Assembly (NCBI GenBank): GCA_039908525.1
Contig: JAMOAY010000009.1
Span: 42,822 to 106,821, forward strand
Direction of reading: 5' to 3'
Length of the DNA stretch: 64,000 nt
Source of the DNA: Magnetaquicoccus sp039908525
Lineage (GTDB): Bacteria; Pseudomonadota; Magnetococcia; Magnetococcales; Magnetaquicoccaceae
Shown: positions 34,188 to 44,800 of the stretch, one piece after another
Numbering within the stretch: position 1 is the stretch's first letter
Layout of the letters: every line of letters begins with the position of its first letter
Notes under the pieces: model-generated
Database searches by the model: none
Told to the model about the DNA's origin: nothing
The model's input: only the letters and a program-made list of their open reading frames with translations
Translations under genes and position numbers: made by a program

Positions 34188-35744
34188 ATGTTCAAGAAGT
34201 TGCAGCTGACGTTTCATCTCTTGACCCTGTACGGTCTGTTGGGTGGGGGTTTGCTGGTGCTCATCGGGTACTGTCTGTTTGTCATTCACCGTTATGATGA
34301 GACGATTCATGCCGTGGACCGAGAGCAGTTTCCTCTTTCCCATGCGGTGACCGAGATCGCCCGGCATCAACTGGACCAGGCCATGCGCTTCAACGAGGTG
34401 CTGTTTTTTGCCCGGATTGGCGAACGGGAAAAGTTTGAGGTGAGCAACGAAAAATTTGTGCAGGCCGGCAAACGGTTGGCGGATGAGATCCTCGAGGGGA
34501 GGAATGTCGCCCAGAAGGGCATGGAGATGGCCGAATCCGAGGCCAGGCTGAAGGAGATTGATGCCATTAAAACCCTGTTGAAAGGGATCGAAAAGTCCCA
34601 TGGCGATTATGAACACCTGGGCGCGTTGCTGATTCGTGCCATCTATCAATATGATTTTTTGTCGAAGAGTGGAAGCCTCGCCGTGGGAGATCATGCCTCG
34701 GCGGAGGAGGAGGCCAACAAACACATGGCCTTCCTGAAAAGCAATCTCTCGGCACTGGAAGATGAAGGGCGCCGCCTGGAGGGTGGCATCAAGGATGTGA
34801 TGGAGCGGGTCAAACAGCTTCCTCAGTCTCTGGCCATCGACTCCGCCCGGCAACGGGAGCAGGCCTTCCAGCGTGTTTTGCCTTTGATGGTGTTCGCCCT
34901 GGCCGGTGGCTTGTTGCTGGTGTTCGTCATCGCCGGTATCCAAAAGGAGCGGGAGCAGAACCGCAACGCGATGACCGGACGTTCGTTGCAACTGCTCACT
35001 GAGGCGTTTGGCCAGTTGCAGCATCATGTTCATCGCTGGGAACCGGTCAGTCAGCAGTTGGAGCAGTTGTTGACGCTGCAACAGGAGTCTCTGGCGCCGG
35101 TGGTGGGCGAGATGCAGCGTGGGCAGAGGTTGGCCGGGGGGTTGCTGCCGTTGGCCGAGCAGATGGAGCAGTTGATTGCCGCCGAGCAGCAGGCCTTGGA
35201 ACAGGCGGGGGAGTTGATCCAGCAACTGAACAGGGAGGCGGAACGTCTGCTGGAATCGGCCACAGAAAGCGGGCGGACGATCCGCCACCTCAAAGATGTC
35301 ACCATGCAGATCAACCTGTTGGCCACCAACGCCAGTGCGGAGGCGTTCCGCTCGGAGGCGACCCGCAGTTTTGCGGTGTTTTCCGAGGAGATCAAGGAGT
35401 TGGCGCGTGCCAACCTTTTGCTGGCGGAGGAGATTACCAGCCGGACCGAGGATGCCATCAAATATATTCGCGCCGATCAGCTGCACGCCGGTCAGACACG
35501 CCATCGATATGTGGCTGTCACGGAACTCTCCGCGAAAGAGGTGGCATTGTTTGCCAAGATGGTCGATTTGATCCGTCAGCAACCCGGCATATGGGACGGT
35601 GTGCAGGAGGTGGTGACCGGGACGCACGCGGCTTTGAGTGGCAGTGCGCCTTTGCTGGAGCAGGCGAAACAGTCACGGCAAGGAGCCCAGACGCAGTTGC
35701 AGGGTCTTCAGGATGCGGTGGGGAGTTGGCCGGGAGGTGCCTGA
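34188..35744 (+). CDS. Degenerate methyl-accepting chemotaxis-like receptor
   Basis: A 518-residue membrane protein. Helix 1 (LLTLYGLLGGGLLVLIGYCL) and helix 2 (VLPLMVFALAGGLLLVFVIA) bracket a helical periplasmic domain of about 200 residues. The cytoplasmic part is coiled coil with a recognisable but altered chemoreceptor hairpin: QINLLATNASAEAFRSEATR then SFAVFSEEIKELARANLLLA, compared with the usual QTNLLALNAAIEAARAGExG and GFAVVADEVRxLAExS. The tip that binds CheA and CheW is only partly kept, so signalling through the standard complex is doubtful. It follows the channel gene by 30 bases on the same strand. The 3' end is followed by a palindromic repeat element. Confidence 0.85.
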   Translation: MFKKLQLTFHLLTLYGLLGGGLLVLIGYCLFVIHRYDETIHAVDREQFPLSHAVTEIARHQLDQAMRFNEVLFFARIGEREKFEVSNEKFVQAGKRLADEILEGRNVAQKGMEMAESEARLKEIDAIKTLLKGIEKSHGDYEHLGALLIRAIYQYDFLSKSGSLAVGDHASAEEEANKHMAFLKSNLSALEDEGRRLEGGIKDVMERVKQLPQSLAIDSARQREQAFQRVLPLMVFALAGGLLLVFVIAGIQKEREQNRNAMTGRSLQLLTEAFGQLQHHVHRWEPVSQQLEQLLTLQQESLAPVVGEMQRGQRLAGGLLPLAEQMEQLIAAEQQALEQAGELIQQLNREAERLLESATESGRTIRHLKDVTMQINLLATNASAEAFRSEATRSFAVFSEEIKELARANLLLAEEITSRTEDAIKYIRADQLHAGQTRHRYVAVTELSAKEVALFAKMVDLIRQQPGIWDGVQEVVTGTHAALSGSAPLLEQAKQSRQGAQTQLQGLQDAVGSWPGGA

Positions 35745-35777
35745 GTCTCCACTCTTTTTTAATAGTTTCTGACTATT

Positions 35778-35855
35778 ACGGGTCCAGGGGGATTATCCCC
35801 CTGGTGGGGTCCAGGGGCAAAGCCCCTGGCGGGGTACGGGGCGGAGCCCCGAGCC
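35778..35855. repeat. Palindromic intergenic repeat, copy 1
   Basis: Three successive GC-rich inverted repeats ('ccagggggattatccccctgg', 'ccaggggcaaagcccctgg' and 'cggggcggagccccg' in sequence order) form a run of hairpins. The first 52 bases are identical to a second copy at 50962. It sits between two convergent genes (stops at 35744 and 35876) and could act as a bidirectional transcription end. Confidence 0.9.
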
Positions 35856-35875
35856 GAAGGGAAGGAAATCACCAC

Positions 35876-38800
35876 TCATATCCTCTCCTCCATCAACTGT
35901 TTCAGCATCTGCATCTGCCACTCGTGAAAGCCGCCGTAGCCGTGGGCCTTTAATTGGGCCGTAAACCGGTGCTTGCCGGAGAAAAGGGTGTCATGAGGCA
36001 TCAATCGTTTGCGTGGCTCACCATCCGGGTTTTCCGTGCCGGCCTCATCTCCCCGATCCTGATCCGCACCACGGCCTGACTCTTTCTCCTTGGCAGCCTC
36101 CTCCCAGCCGGGCTCCAAGTCCATGCGTTGTGCTTTGGCAACCCTGTTTTCCTCTTCCTCCGCACTTTCCGGTCCGCTGTCCACGGCTTCCCTTTTCTTG
36201 TTCGGGATGGGCTTCTCCTCTTCCTGATCCAGGAACCCCCCTTCCTTTCCCTCCAGGGTGTGTGAGTCGGCTGCATCTCCGAACCCCTCGACCGGCGGGG
36301 CCGAACCGGCGGTTGCGCCACCGCCAAACCCGTCCACCTTGGGAGGAGGGCCACTGCCGGTCGCTGCCAAACCCTCCGGCGGTCTGACGATGGCGGCAGC
36401 CCCGGCGAATCCCTCCGGAGCCAGCGCAGCGGCACGGGCCCCATCCCCGAACCCCTCGGTGGCCGCTGGCTGCCGAAGGCCCATCCCGGTGCGGTCGTCC
36501 CGGGAAGATGCAGAGTCGGTGACCGGCGTTTTTTTCTCCGTGCCGCTGCCCGTCGAAGAGGCATCACGGCTGGAAGAAGAGGCTGCCCCGACGGCCGCCG
36601 CCGTGCTGTGACCGCTGTCACCGGCTGCAGCCTCTTTGCCACCCCCTCCGGCGGCGGCTGCCGGTGCGGCGGCCGCCGCCGCATCCGGAACGCTTGCGGG
36701 AGCCGCTGCAGGGGCCGCCGGTGCAGCCGCCGGTGCAGCCGCAGCCGGTGCGGCGGCTGGGGCTGCCAGTGGGGCGGGGGCCGGGGCTGCCGCCGCCGGC
36801 GCTGACGAGGAGGCGGAAGAGGAGGCCGATGATGAGGAAGAGGGGGACGAAGAGGTCGCTGAAGGCGCCGCTGCCGGCACGATGATCGGCAGTGTGTTGA
36901 TGTGGATCACGGGTGTGTCGCCGCCACCGCCGGCATTGCCCGCTCCATCGGTATAGGCGCCTGCCGCCACAGTGATACTGGCATCGGCCAGGATACCTGT
37001 GGCGGGCTTAAAGGTGGCGGTGCGTACCAATCCCGAACCGGAGAGTTCGCTCAGGCTCCCTCCCTTGACGATGACATCGCCCGCCGTACCGTTCCAGGTA
37101 AAGCTCTGCCCCGGATTTTCGCTGAAGGCGAAGGTGATGATGGCCGTTCCTCCCGCCTGCAGTTGATCCGTATCGCTGCCGATGAGCAGCGTGGGCGCCA
37201 GGGTGTCGATGGGGATGTTCACCGCCACACCCGCCCCTCCGGGGTTGCCTGCTGTATCGGTGTAGCTGCCTGCTGCCACCGTGATGTGGGCCTCGTCCGC
37301 CGCCACGTTGACCGGTGGGGTGAAGAGGGCGGTGTAGAGCCGGGCATCCGTTGTGGCGGTCACGTCGCTTAAACTTCCTCCCGAGGTGACCACGCTTGCG
37401 GTGTTGAAGCCGATCGGAGGCTCGCTGAAGGCAAAGGTGATGGTCGCAGCCTCGCCAAGCTTGACCGCTGTCAGCGTGCTGCGGATCTCCAGGGTGGGAG
37501 CCAGGGTGTCGATCGCAAGGCTCGGCGTGCCGCCTGCACCCCCGCTGTTGCCCGCTGCATCGGTATAACTGTCCGCCGCCACCGTGAGGCTGGCCATGGC
37601 CGAGGCGGTCTCTGCCGTGGGGGTAAAGACGGCGCTGCGCGTCACTCCGGAGCCGCTGATGGCGCTCAAGGTACCACCAACGACCACGATGTCACCGCTG
37701 CTGCCATCCCAGGTGAAGCTCTCCCCTGGATCTTCGCTGAAGGTGAAGAGAAGGGTGGCGGTCTCCCCCGCCTTCACGGCACCCTGGCTGCTGGTGATGG
37801 TCAGCGAGGGGGCGGAACGGTCACCGGTGACGGTAAAGGCGTCCGTGGCCCCGCTGGTGTTGCCAACGGCATCGGTGGCGGTGACCCTGAAGGTGTAGGT
37901 GGCGCCATCGGCCACCAGGGCGGTATAGCTCCAGGTGGCGCCGCTGGTGGATGCACTGCCCAGCAGGGTGGTGCCGTCGTAGACCAGGAGTGTGGCCCCC
38001 GCTTCCATGCTGCCGGAGAGCTGCAAGGTGGTGTCGTCGCTGCGGTTCCCCGAACTCAACGCGCCGGTGATGCTGCCCATATCATCGATGACCGATGTCA
38101 GGCTGACAGCCGGAGGCGTGGTGTCGCCGGTGATGGTGAGGTTGGCGGTGGCGCTGCTGGTGTTGCCGGCGGCGTCGGTGGCGGTGGCGTTGAAGGCATG
38201 GGTGGTGCCATCGGCCACGGTGGCGGAATAGCTCCAGGAGGTGCCGCTGCGGGTGGCGGTGCCGAGCAGGGTGGTGCCGTCATAGATCTGGACTGCCGCG
38301 CCCGACTCCATGCTGCCGGTGAGCTGTACGGCCGTATCGTCGGTGGTATCCCCGGAGCTCAACAGACCGGTGATGCTGCCGACATCGTCGGTGGCGGTGG
38401 CCAGGCTGACCGTGGGCGCCGTGGTGTCGCCGGTGATGGCGAAGTTGGCGGTGGCGCCGCTGGTGTTGCCGGCGGCATCGGTGGCGGTGGCGTTGAAAGC
38501 GTAGGTCGTGCCATCGGCGACCGCAACAGAAAAGCTCCAGGAACCGCCGCTGCCGGTGGTGGTGCCGAGCAGAGTGCTGCCGTTGTAGACCAGGAGCGTA
38601 GCCCCCGATTCCACACTGCCGGAGAGCAGCAGGGTGGTATCATCGGTGGTATTGCCTGAGCTCAATGTCCCGGTGACGCTGCCCACATCATCGGTGGCTG
38701 CAGTCAAGGAGATCGCCGGCGCCGAGGTGTCGCCGGTGACGGCGAAGCTGGAGGTGGCGCTGCTGGTGTTGCCGGCGATATCGGTGGCGGTGGCATTAAG

Positions 38801-41800
38801 GGCGTAGGTTGTGCCATTGGCGATGGCGGCTGAATAGCTCCAGCTGGTGCCACTGGTGGTCGCAGTACCCAGCAAGGCGGTGCCGTTGTAGACCAGCACG
38901 GTCGCCCCGGACTCCATGCTGCCGGTGAGCAACAGGCTGCTGTCATCGGTGGTGTCGCCGGATGTCAAATTGCCGGTGACGGTGCCCGCATCGTCGGTGA
39001 CGGTGGCCAGGGTGACGCTGGGCGCCGAGGTGTCGCCGGTGACGGTGAAGCTGGAGGTGGCGCCGCTGGTGTTGCCGGCGGTATCGGTGGCGGTGGCGTT
39101 GAAGGCGTAGGTGGTGCCATCGGTCACGGTGGCGGTATAGCTCCAGGAGCTGCCGCTGGTGGTGGCGGTACCCAGCAGGGTGGTGCCGTTGTAGAGCTTG
39201 ACCGTGGCCCCGGACTCCACGCTGCCGGTGAGCAGCAGGGTGGTGTCATCGGTGGTATCCCCCGAACTCAATGTTCCGGTGACACTGCCCGCATCGTCGG
39301 TGACGCTGCTCAGGGTGATGGTGGGTACGGTGCTGTCGCCGGTGACGGCGAAGCTGGAGGTGGCGCTGCTGGTGTTGCCGGCGCTGTCGGTGGCGGTGGC
39401 GTTGAAGGCATAGGTTGTGGCATCGGCGACCGAGGCGGTATAGCTCCAGGAGGTGCCGCTGGTGGAGGCGGTCCCCAGCAGGGTGGTGCCGTTGTAGACT
39501 TTGACCGTGGCCCCGGACTCCACGCTGCCGGAGAGCAGCAGGGCGCTGTCATCGGTGCCATCCCCAGATGTCAGGGCGCCGGTGACGGTGCCGACATCAT
39601 CGGTGGCGGTGGTGAGGGTGATGCTGGGTGCCGAACTGTCACCGGTGATGGCGAAGCTGGAGGTGGCGCTGCTGGTATTGCCGGCGGCATCGGTGGCGGT
39701 GGCGTTGAGGGCATAGGTGGTGCCATTGGCGATGGCAGCGGTATAGCTCCAGGAGGTGCCGCTGCCGGTGGCGGTGCCCAGCAGGGTGGTGCCATTGTAG
39801 ACCAGAACCGTGGCGCCGGACTCCATGGTGCCGGCCAGCAGCAGGGTGGTGTCATCGGTGGTATTGCCCGAACTCAAGGCGCCGGTGACGGTACCGACAT
39901 CGTCGGTGACCGTGGCCAGGGTGACAGCCGGTGCTGTGGTATCGCCGGTGACGGCGAAGCTGGAGGTGGCGCTGCTGGTGTTGCCGGCGCTGTCGGTGGC
40001 GGTGGCGTTGAAGGCGTAGGTGGTGCCATCGGCCACGGTGGCGGCATAGCTCCAGGAGGTGCCGCTGGTGGAGGCGGTGCCCAGCAGGGTGGTGCCGTTG
40101 TACACCTTGACCGTGGCGCCGGATTCCATGGTGCCGGCCAGCAGCAGGCTGGTGTCGTCGCTGGTATAGCCCGAGGTCAGCGTTCCGGTGACGCTGCCCA
40201 CATCGTCGGTGGCGGTGGCCAAGGTAACGCTGGGCGCTGTGGTGTCACCGGTGACGGCGAAGCTGGAGGTGGCGCTGCTGGTGTTGCCGGCGGCATCGGT
40301 GGCGGTGGCGTTGAAGGCGTAGATGCTGCCGTCGGCGACGGTGGCGGTATAGCTCCAGGTGGTGCCGCTGGTGGAGGCGGTACCCAGCAGGGTGGTGCCG
40401 TTGTACACCTTGACCGTGGCCCCGGACTCCATGGTGCCGGAGAGCAACAGGGCGGTATCATCGCTGCTGTCGCCGGAGGTCAACGCGCCGGTCACCGTGC
40501 CGACATCATCGGTGGCGGCACTCAGGGTGATGCTGGGTGCCGAGGTGTCGCCGGTGATGGAGAGGCTGGAAGTGGCGCTGCTGGTGTTGCCGGCGGCATC
40601 GGTGGCGGTGGCGTTGAAGCCGTAGGTGGTGCCGTTGGCCACGGTGGCGGTATAGCTCCAGGTGGTGCCGCTGGTGGCGAGGGTGGTCAGCAGGGTGGTG
40701 CCATCGTACACTTTGACCGTGGCCCCCGATTCGTTGCTGCCGGAGAGGAGCAGGGTGGTGTCGTCGGTGGTGTTGCCCGAGCTCAAGCCGCCGGTGACGG
40801 TGCCGACATCGTCGGTGGCGATCAACGTGACACTGGGTGCCGAGGTGTCACCGGTGACGGCGAAGCTGGAGGTGGCGCTGCTGGTGTTGCCGGCGGCATC
40901 GGTGGCGGTGGCGTTGAAGGCGTAGGTGGTCCCGTTGGCCACGGTGGCGCTGTAGCTCCAGCTGGTGCCGGCGGTGGCGATGGTGGTCAACAGGGTGGTG
41001 CCATTGTACACCTTGACCGTCGCCCCCGACTCGTTGGTACCGGCCAGCAACAGGGTGGTGTCATCGGTGGTGTTGCCCGAGGTCAACGTCCCGGTCACCG
41101 TGCCCACATCGTCGGTGACGGTGGCCAGGGTGATGCTGGGTGCCGAGGTGTCGCCGGTGACGGAGAGGCTGGAGGTGGCACTGCTGGTGTTGCCGGCGGC
41201 ATCGGTGGCGGTGGCGTTGAAGGCGTAGGTGGTGCCATTGGCCACGGTGGCGCTGTAGCTCCAGGTGGTGCCGGCGGTGGCGATGGTGGTCAGCAGGGTG
41301 GTGCCATCGTACACCTTGACGGTGGCCCCCGATTCGTTGGTGCCGGAGAGGAGCAGGGTGGTGTCATCGGTGGTATTGCCCGAGGTCAAACCGCCGGTGA
41401 CGGTGCCAACATCGTCGGTGGCAATCAGGGTGACGGTTGGTGCCGATGTATCGCCGGTAACGGCAAAACTGGTGGTGGCACTGCTGGTGTTGCCGGCGCT
41501 GTCGGTGGCGGTGGCGTTGAAGCCGTAGGTGGTGCCATTGGCCACGGTGGCGCTATAGCTCCAGCTGGTGCCGGCGGTGGCGATGGTGGTCAGCAGGGTG
41601 GTGCCGTCGTACACCTTGATGGTGGCCCCCGATTCGTTGGTGCCGGCCAGCAACAGGGTGGTGTCATCGGTGGTGTTGCCCGAGGTCAACGTTCCGGTCA
41701 CCGTACCCACATCGTCGGTGACGGTGGCCAGGGTGACGGTGGGTGCGGTGGTATCGCCGGTGACGGCGAAGCTGGAGGTGGCGCTGCTGGTGTTGCCGGC

Positions 41801-44800
41801 GGCATCGGTGGCGATGGCGTTAAGGGCGTAGGTGGTGCCATCGGCGATGGTGGCGCTGTAGCTCCAGTTGGTGCCCGTCGTGGTGGCGGTGCCCATCAGG
41901 GTGGCGCTGTTGTACACCCGGACCGTGGCCCCGGACTCTGTGGTTCCGGCCAGCAGCAGGAGGGTGTCATCGGTGGTATTGCCCGAGGTCAGTGTTCCGG
42001 TCACCGTGCCGACATCGTCGGTGACGGTGTCCAGGGTGACGGTGGGCGTTGTGGTGTCGATGATGATCGCCTTGTTGTTGCCCAACGAGTTGGCGGCAGC
42101 GGGCGAGGCCAGGGTCAGGGTGGCACTGTTGCCGGAGCTGTCCTGGATGGTGCCGCTGTTCAAGGCCAGGGCCGTGGTGGCGGTATAGTCCAGGTCGCTG
42201 CTGGTGTCGCCTGACTGCACGGTGTAGACGAAGGTCAGGATGGTGGTGCCACTGCCGCTGGTGTAGCTGACGCTCCGGTCGGTTGTTCCGGTCTCCAGAG
42301 TGAGGGTGGGTGTTCCGGCCGTGGTATCGACGGTAACGGCTTCGGAAAAGGTGACCGTGACGCTGACGGTATCGCCCGCTTTGTAGGAGCCGTCGCTGGT
42401 ACTGGCGCTGACCGAGGAGACCGTGGGGGCGACGCCGTCGATGACGATGGCCTTGTTGTTGCCCAGGGAGTTGGCTGCACCGGGTGTCGCCAGGGTCAAG
42501 GTGGCGCTGTTGCCAGCGCTGTCCTGGATGGTGCCGCTGTTGAGGGCCAGGGAGGAGGTGGCCACGTAATCCAGGTCGCTGCTGGAGTCCCCCGATTGCA
42601 CGGTATAGGTGAAGGTCAGCGTCTGGCCCCCGCTGCCGCTGCTGTAGCTGACGGTGCGGTCGGTGGTTCCGGTTTCCAGGGTGAGGGTGGGTGTACCGGT
42701 GACGGTCACAGCCTCCGAAAAGGTGACCGTGATGTTCACGGTATCGCCCACCTTGTAGGTGCCATCGCTGGAACTGGAGCTGACCGAGGAGACCGTGGGG
42801 GCGACGCCATCGATGACGATGGCCTTGCTGTTGCCCAGGGAGTTGGCGGCACCGGGTGTCGCCAGGGTCAAGGTGGCGCTGTTGCCGGCGCTGTCCTGGA
42901 TGGTGCCGCTGTTGAGGGCCAGGGAGGAGGCGGCCACGTAATCCAGGTCGCTGCTGGTATCACCCGACTGAACGGTATAGTTGAAAGTGAGCGCGGTGCC
43001 CCCGCTGCCGCTGGCATAACTGACGGTGCGATCCGTCGTCCCGGTTTCCAGGGTGAGCGTGGGGGTGCCCGTAACGATGACCCCTTCGGAAAAGGTGACC
43101 GTCACCGCGATGGTATCTCCCACCATGTAGGTGCCATCGGCGGTGGTGGCGCTGACCGAGGAGACCGTAGGGGCCGTGGTGTCCCGGGTGTCACCAATGG
43201 CGCCACCGGAGGGTCCCATGGAAAGAATGGTGGTATTGGCCGAGGTATAGTACAGGGGGGATGTGGCGCCCAGGGTCAGCTGGGGATCCAGTACCCCGGT
43301 CGAGGTGCCGATTTGGTTGGCGACAGCGGGAAAACTGGCGGTTGCCCCGGCATTGTTGCCGATGAAGTTGTAGGTCAGCGTGCCGCTGAAGGTGCCTTTC
43401 ACGTCCGGGGTACTGTTGCTGGAGCTGTTGGCGGCCACAATCGATTGGCTGACGTTGATGGTTCCCGAGTTTCGATACAGCCCTCCCCCGTCACCTCCTG
43501 TTGAGTTGGCCGTGATGGTGCTGGAGGTGATGGTCGAGGCTCCCGCCAGATAGATACCCCCCCCGTTTCCGGAAGTTGCCGTGTTCCCGTAGAGGGTGCT
43601 GGAGGTCAGTACCAGGGTGCCACCGCTGCGGATCCCTCCCCCGTTGCTGGAGGCCGTATTGCCGGACAGGGTACTGGACGAAATCGTAACGGTGCCGCCG
43701 CCGCTGTAGACTCCCCCCCCGTCGCTGGATGCCGTATTGCCGGACAGAGTACTGGATGAGATCGTCACGGTACCACTGCTGTTGTAGAACCCTCCCCCGT
43801 CGGTGGAGGCTGTATTGCCGGACAGAGTACTGGATGAGAGCGTCACGGTGCCACTGCTGTTGTAGATTCCCCCCCCCTCTGCGCCGGTCGTGTTACCGGA
43901 CAGGGTGCTGGATGTGATGGTCAGGGAAGCACCGCTGGTGTTGCGGATGGCTCCCCCCTGGTCGTCGGCCTGATTGCCGGAAAAGGTGCTGTTGCTAATG
44001 GTCGCGGTTTTGCCGCTGGCATTGAAGATACCACCGCCATCTCCTCCGCTGCCCGTGGCTGTGTTGTTGGAAATGGTGGAGTTTGTGACGGTCAGTGTGT
44101 TGTTATTGTATATGCCACCCCCCCTGTCACCGCTGCCGGTGGTGGCGTTGGAATCAATGGTGCAGTACTGGACGGTCAATGTCCCACTGTTGTAAATACC
44201 GCCACCGCCACCGCTTACATTGCCCCCGCTGATGGTCAGGCCATTGAGCACGACGGTGGTGCCAGACGAAATGTTGAGCACCCGGAAGCTCTGGCTGCCG
44301 CCGCTGATGGTGACATCGGCTACATTGTCGGCGGGAGAGGTTGTGTCGCCGTTGATGGTCAGGGATTTGCTGATATCCACCTCGCCGAAACTGCTGCTCA
44401 GGGAGATCGTGCCGGTCACGGAGAAGGTGATGGTATCGCCGGAGGCGGCCAGACCGATGGCCTCCCGCAGGGAGAGCCCGGTTCCATCGGGGATGGCGAC
44501 CGATTCCGTCCCCGTGTACTCTTCGTCGGTGAGTGTGGTGACGGTGTAGGTATTGGCCAGTACCTCGGCATAGCTGCGTTGGATCTCGGCAGAAAAGAGC
44601 ACCGCCGACTCGACGGGACCGCTGCCCACCTCCAGATTCCAGTCGCCACCTTTTTGTGCCGCACCGGTCAAATCATTCGAAGCCGCCACCTCTGCGCCGG
44701 TGAGTTGTGCGACCCGGTTAACGAAGTTCTCGCCATCGATCCCCGCCGCCACGTTACACCCATAGAAGAGCAGATCCCCGCTTGCGGTCAGACTCTTGCC

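Noticed and set aside
36608..44549. Many plus-strand frames of 60-300 codons opposite the LEPR-XLL gene
   Set aside because: They repeat at ~303-bp intervals as complements of the Ig-like domain repeats and lack starts with ribosome sites.
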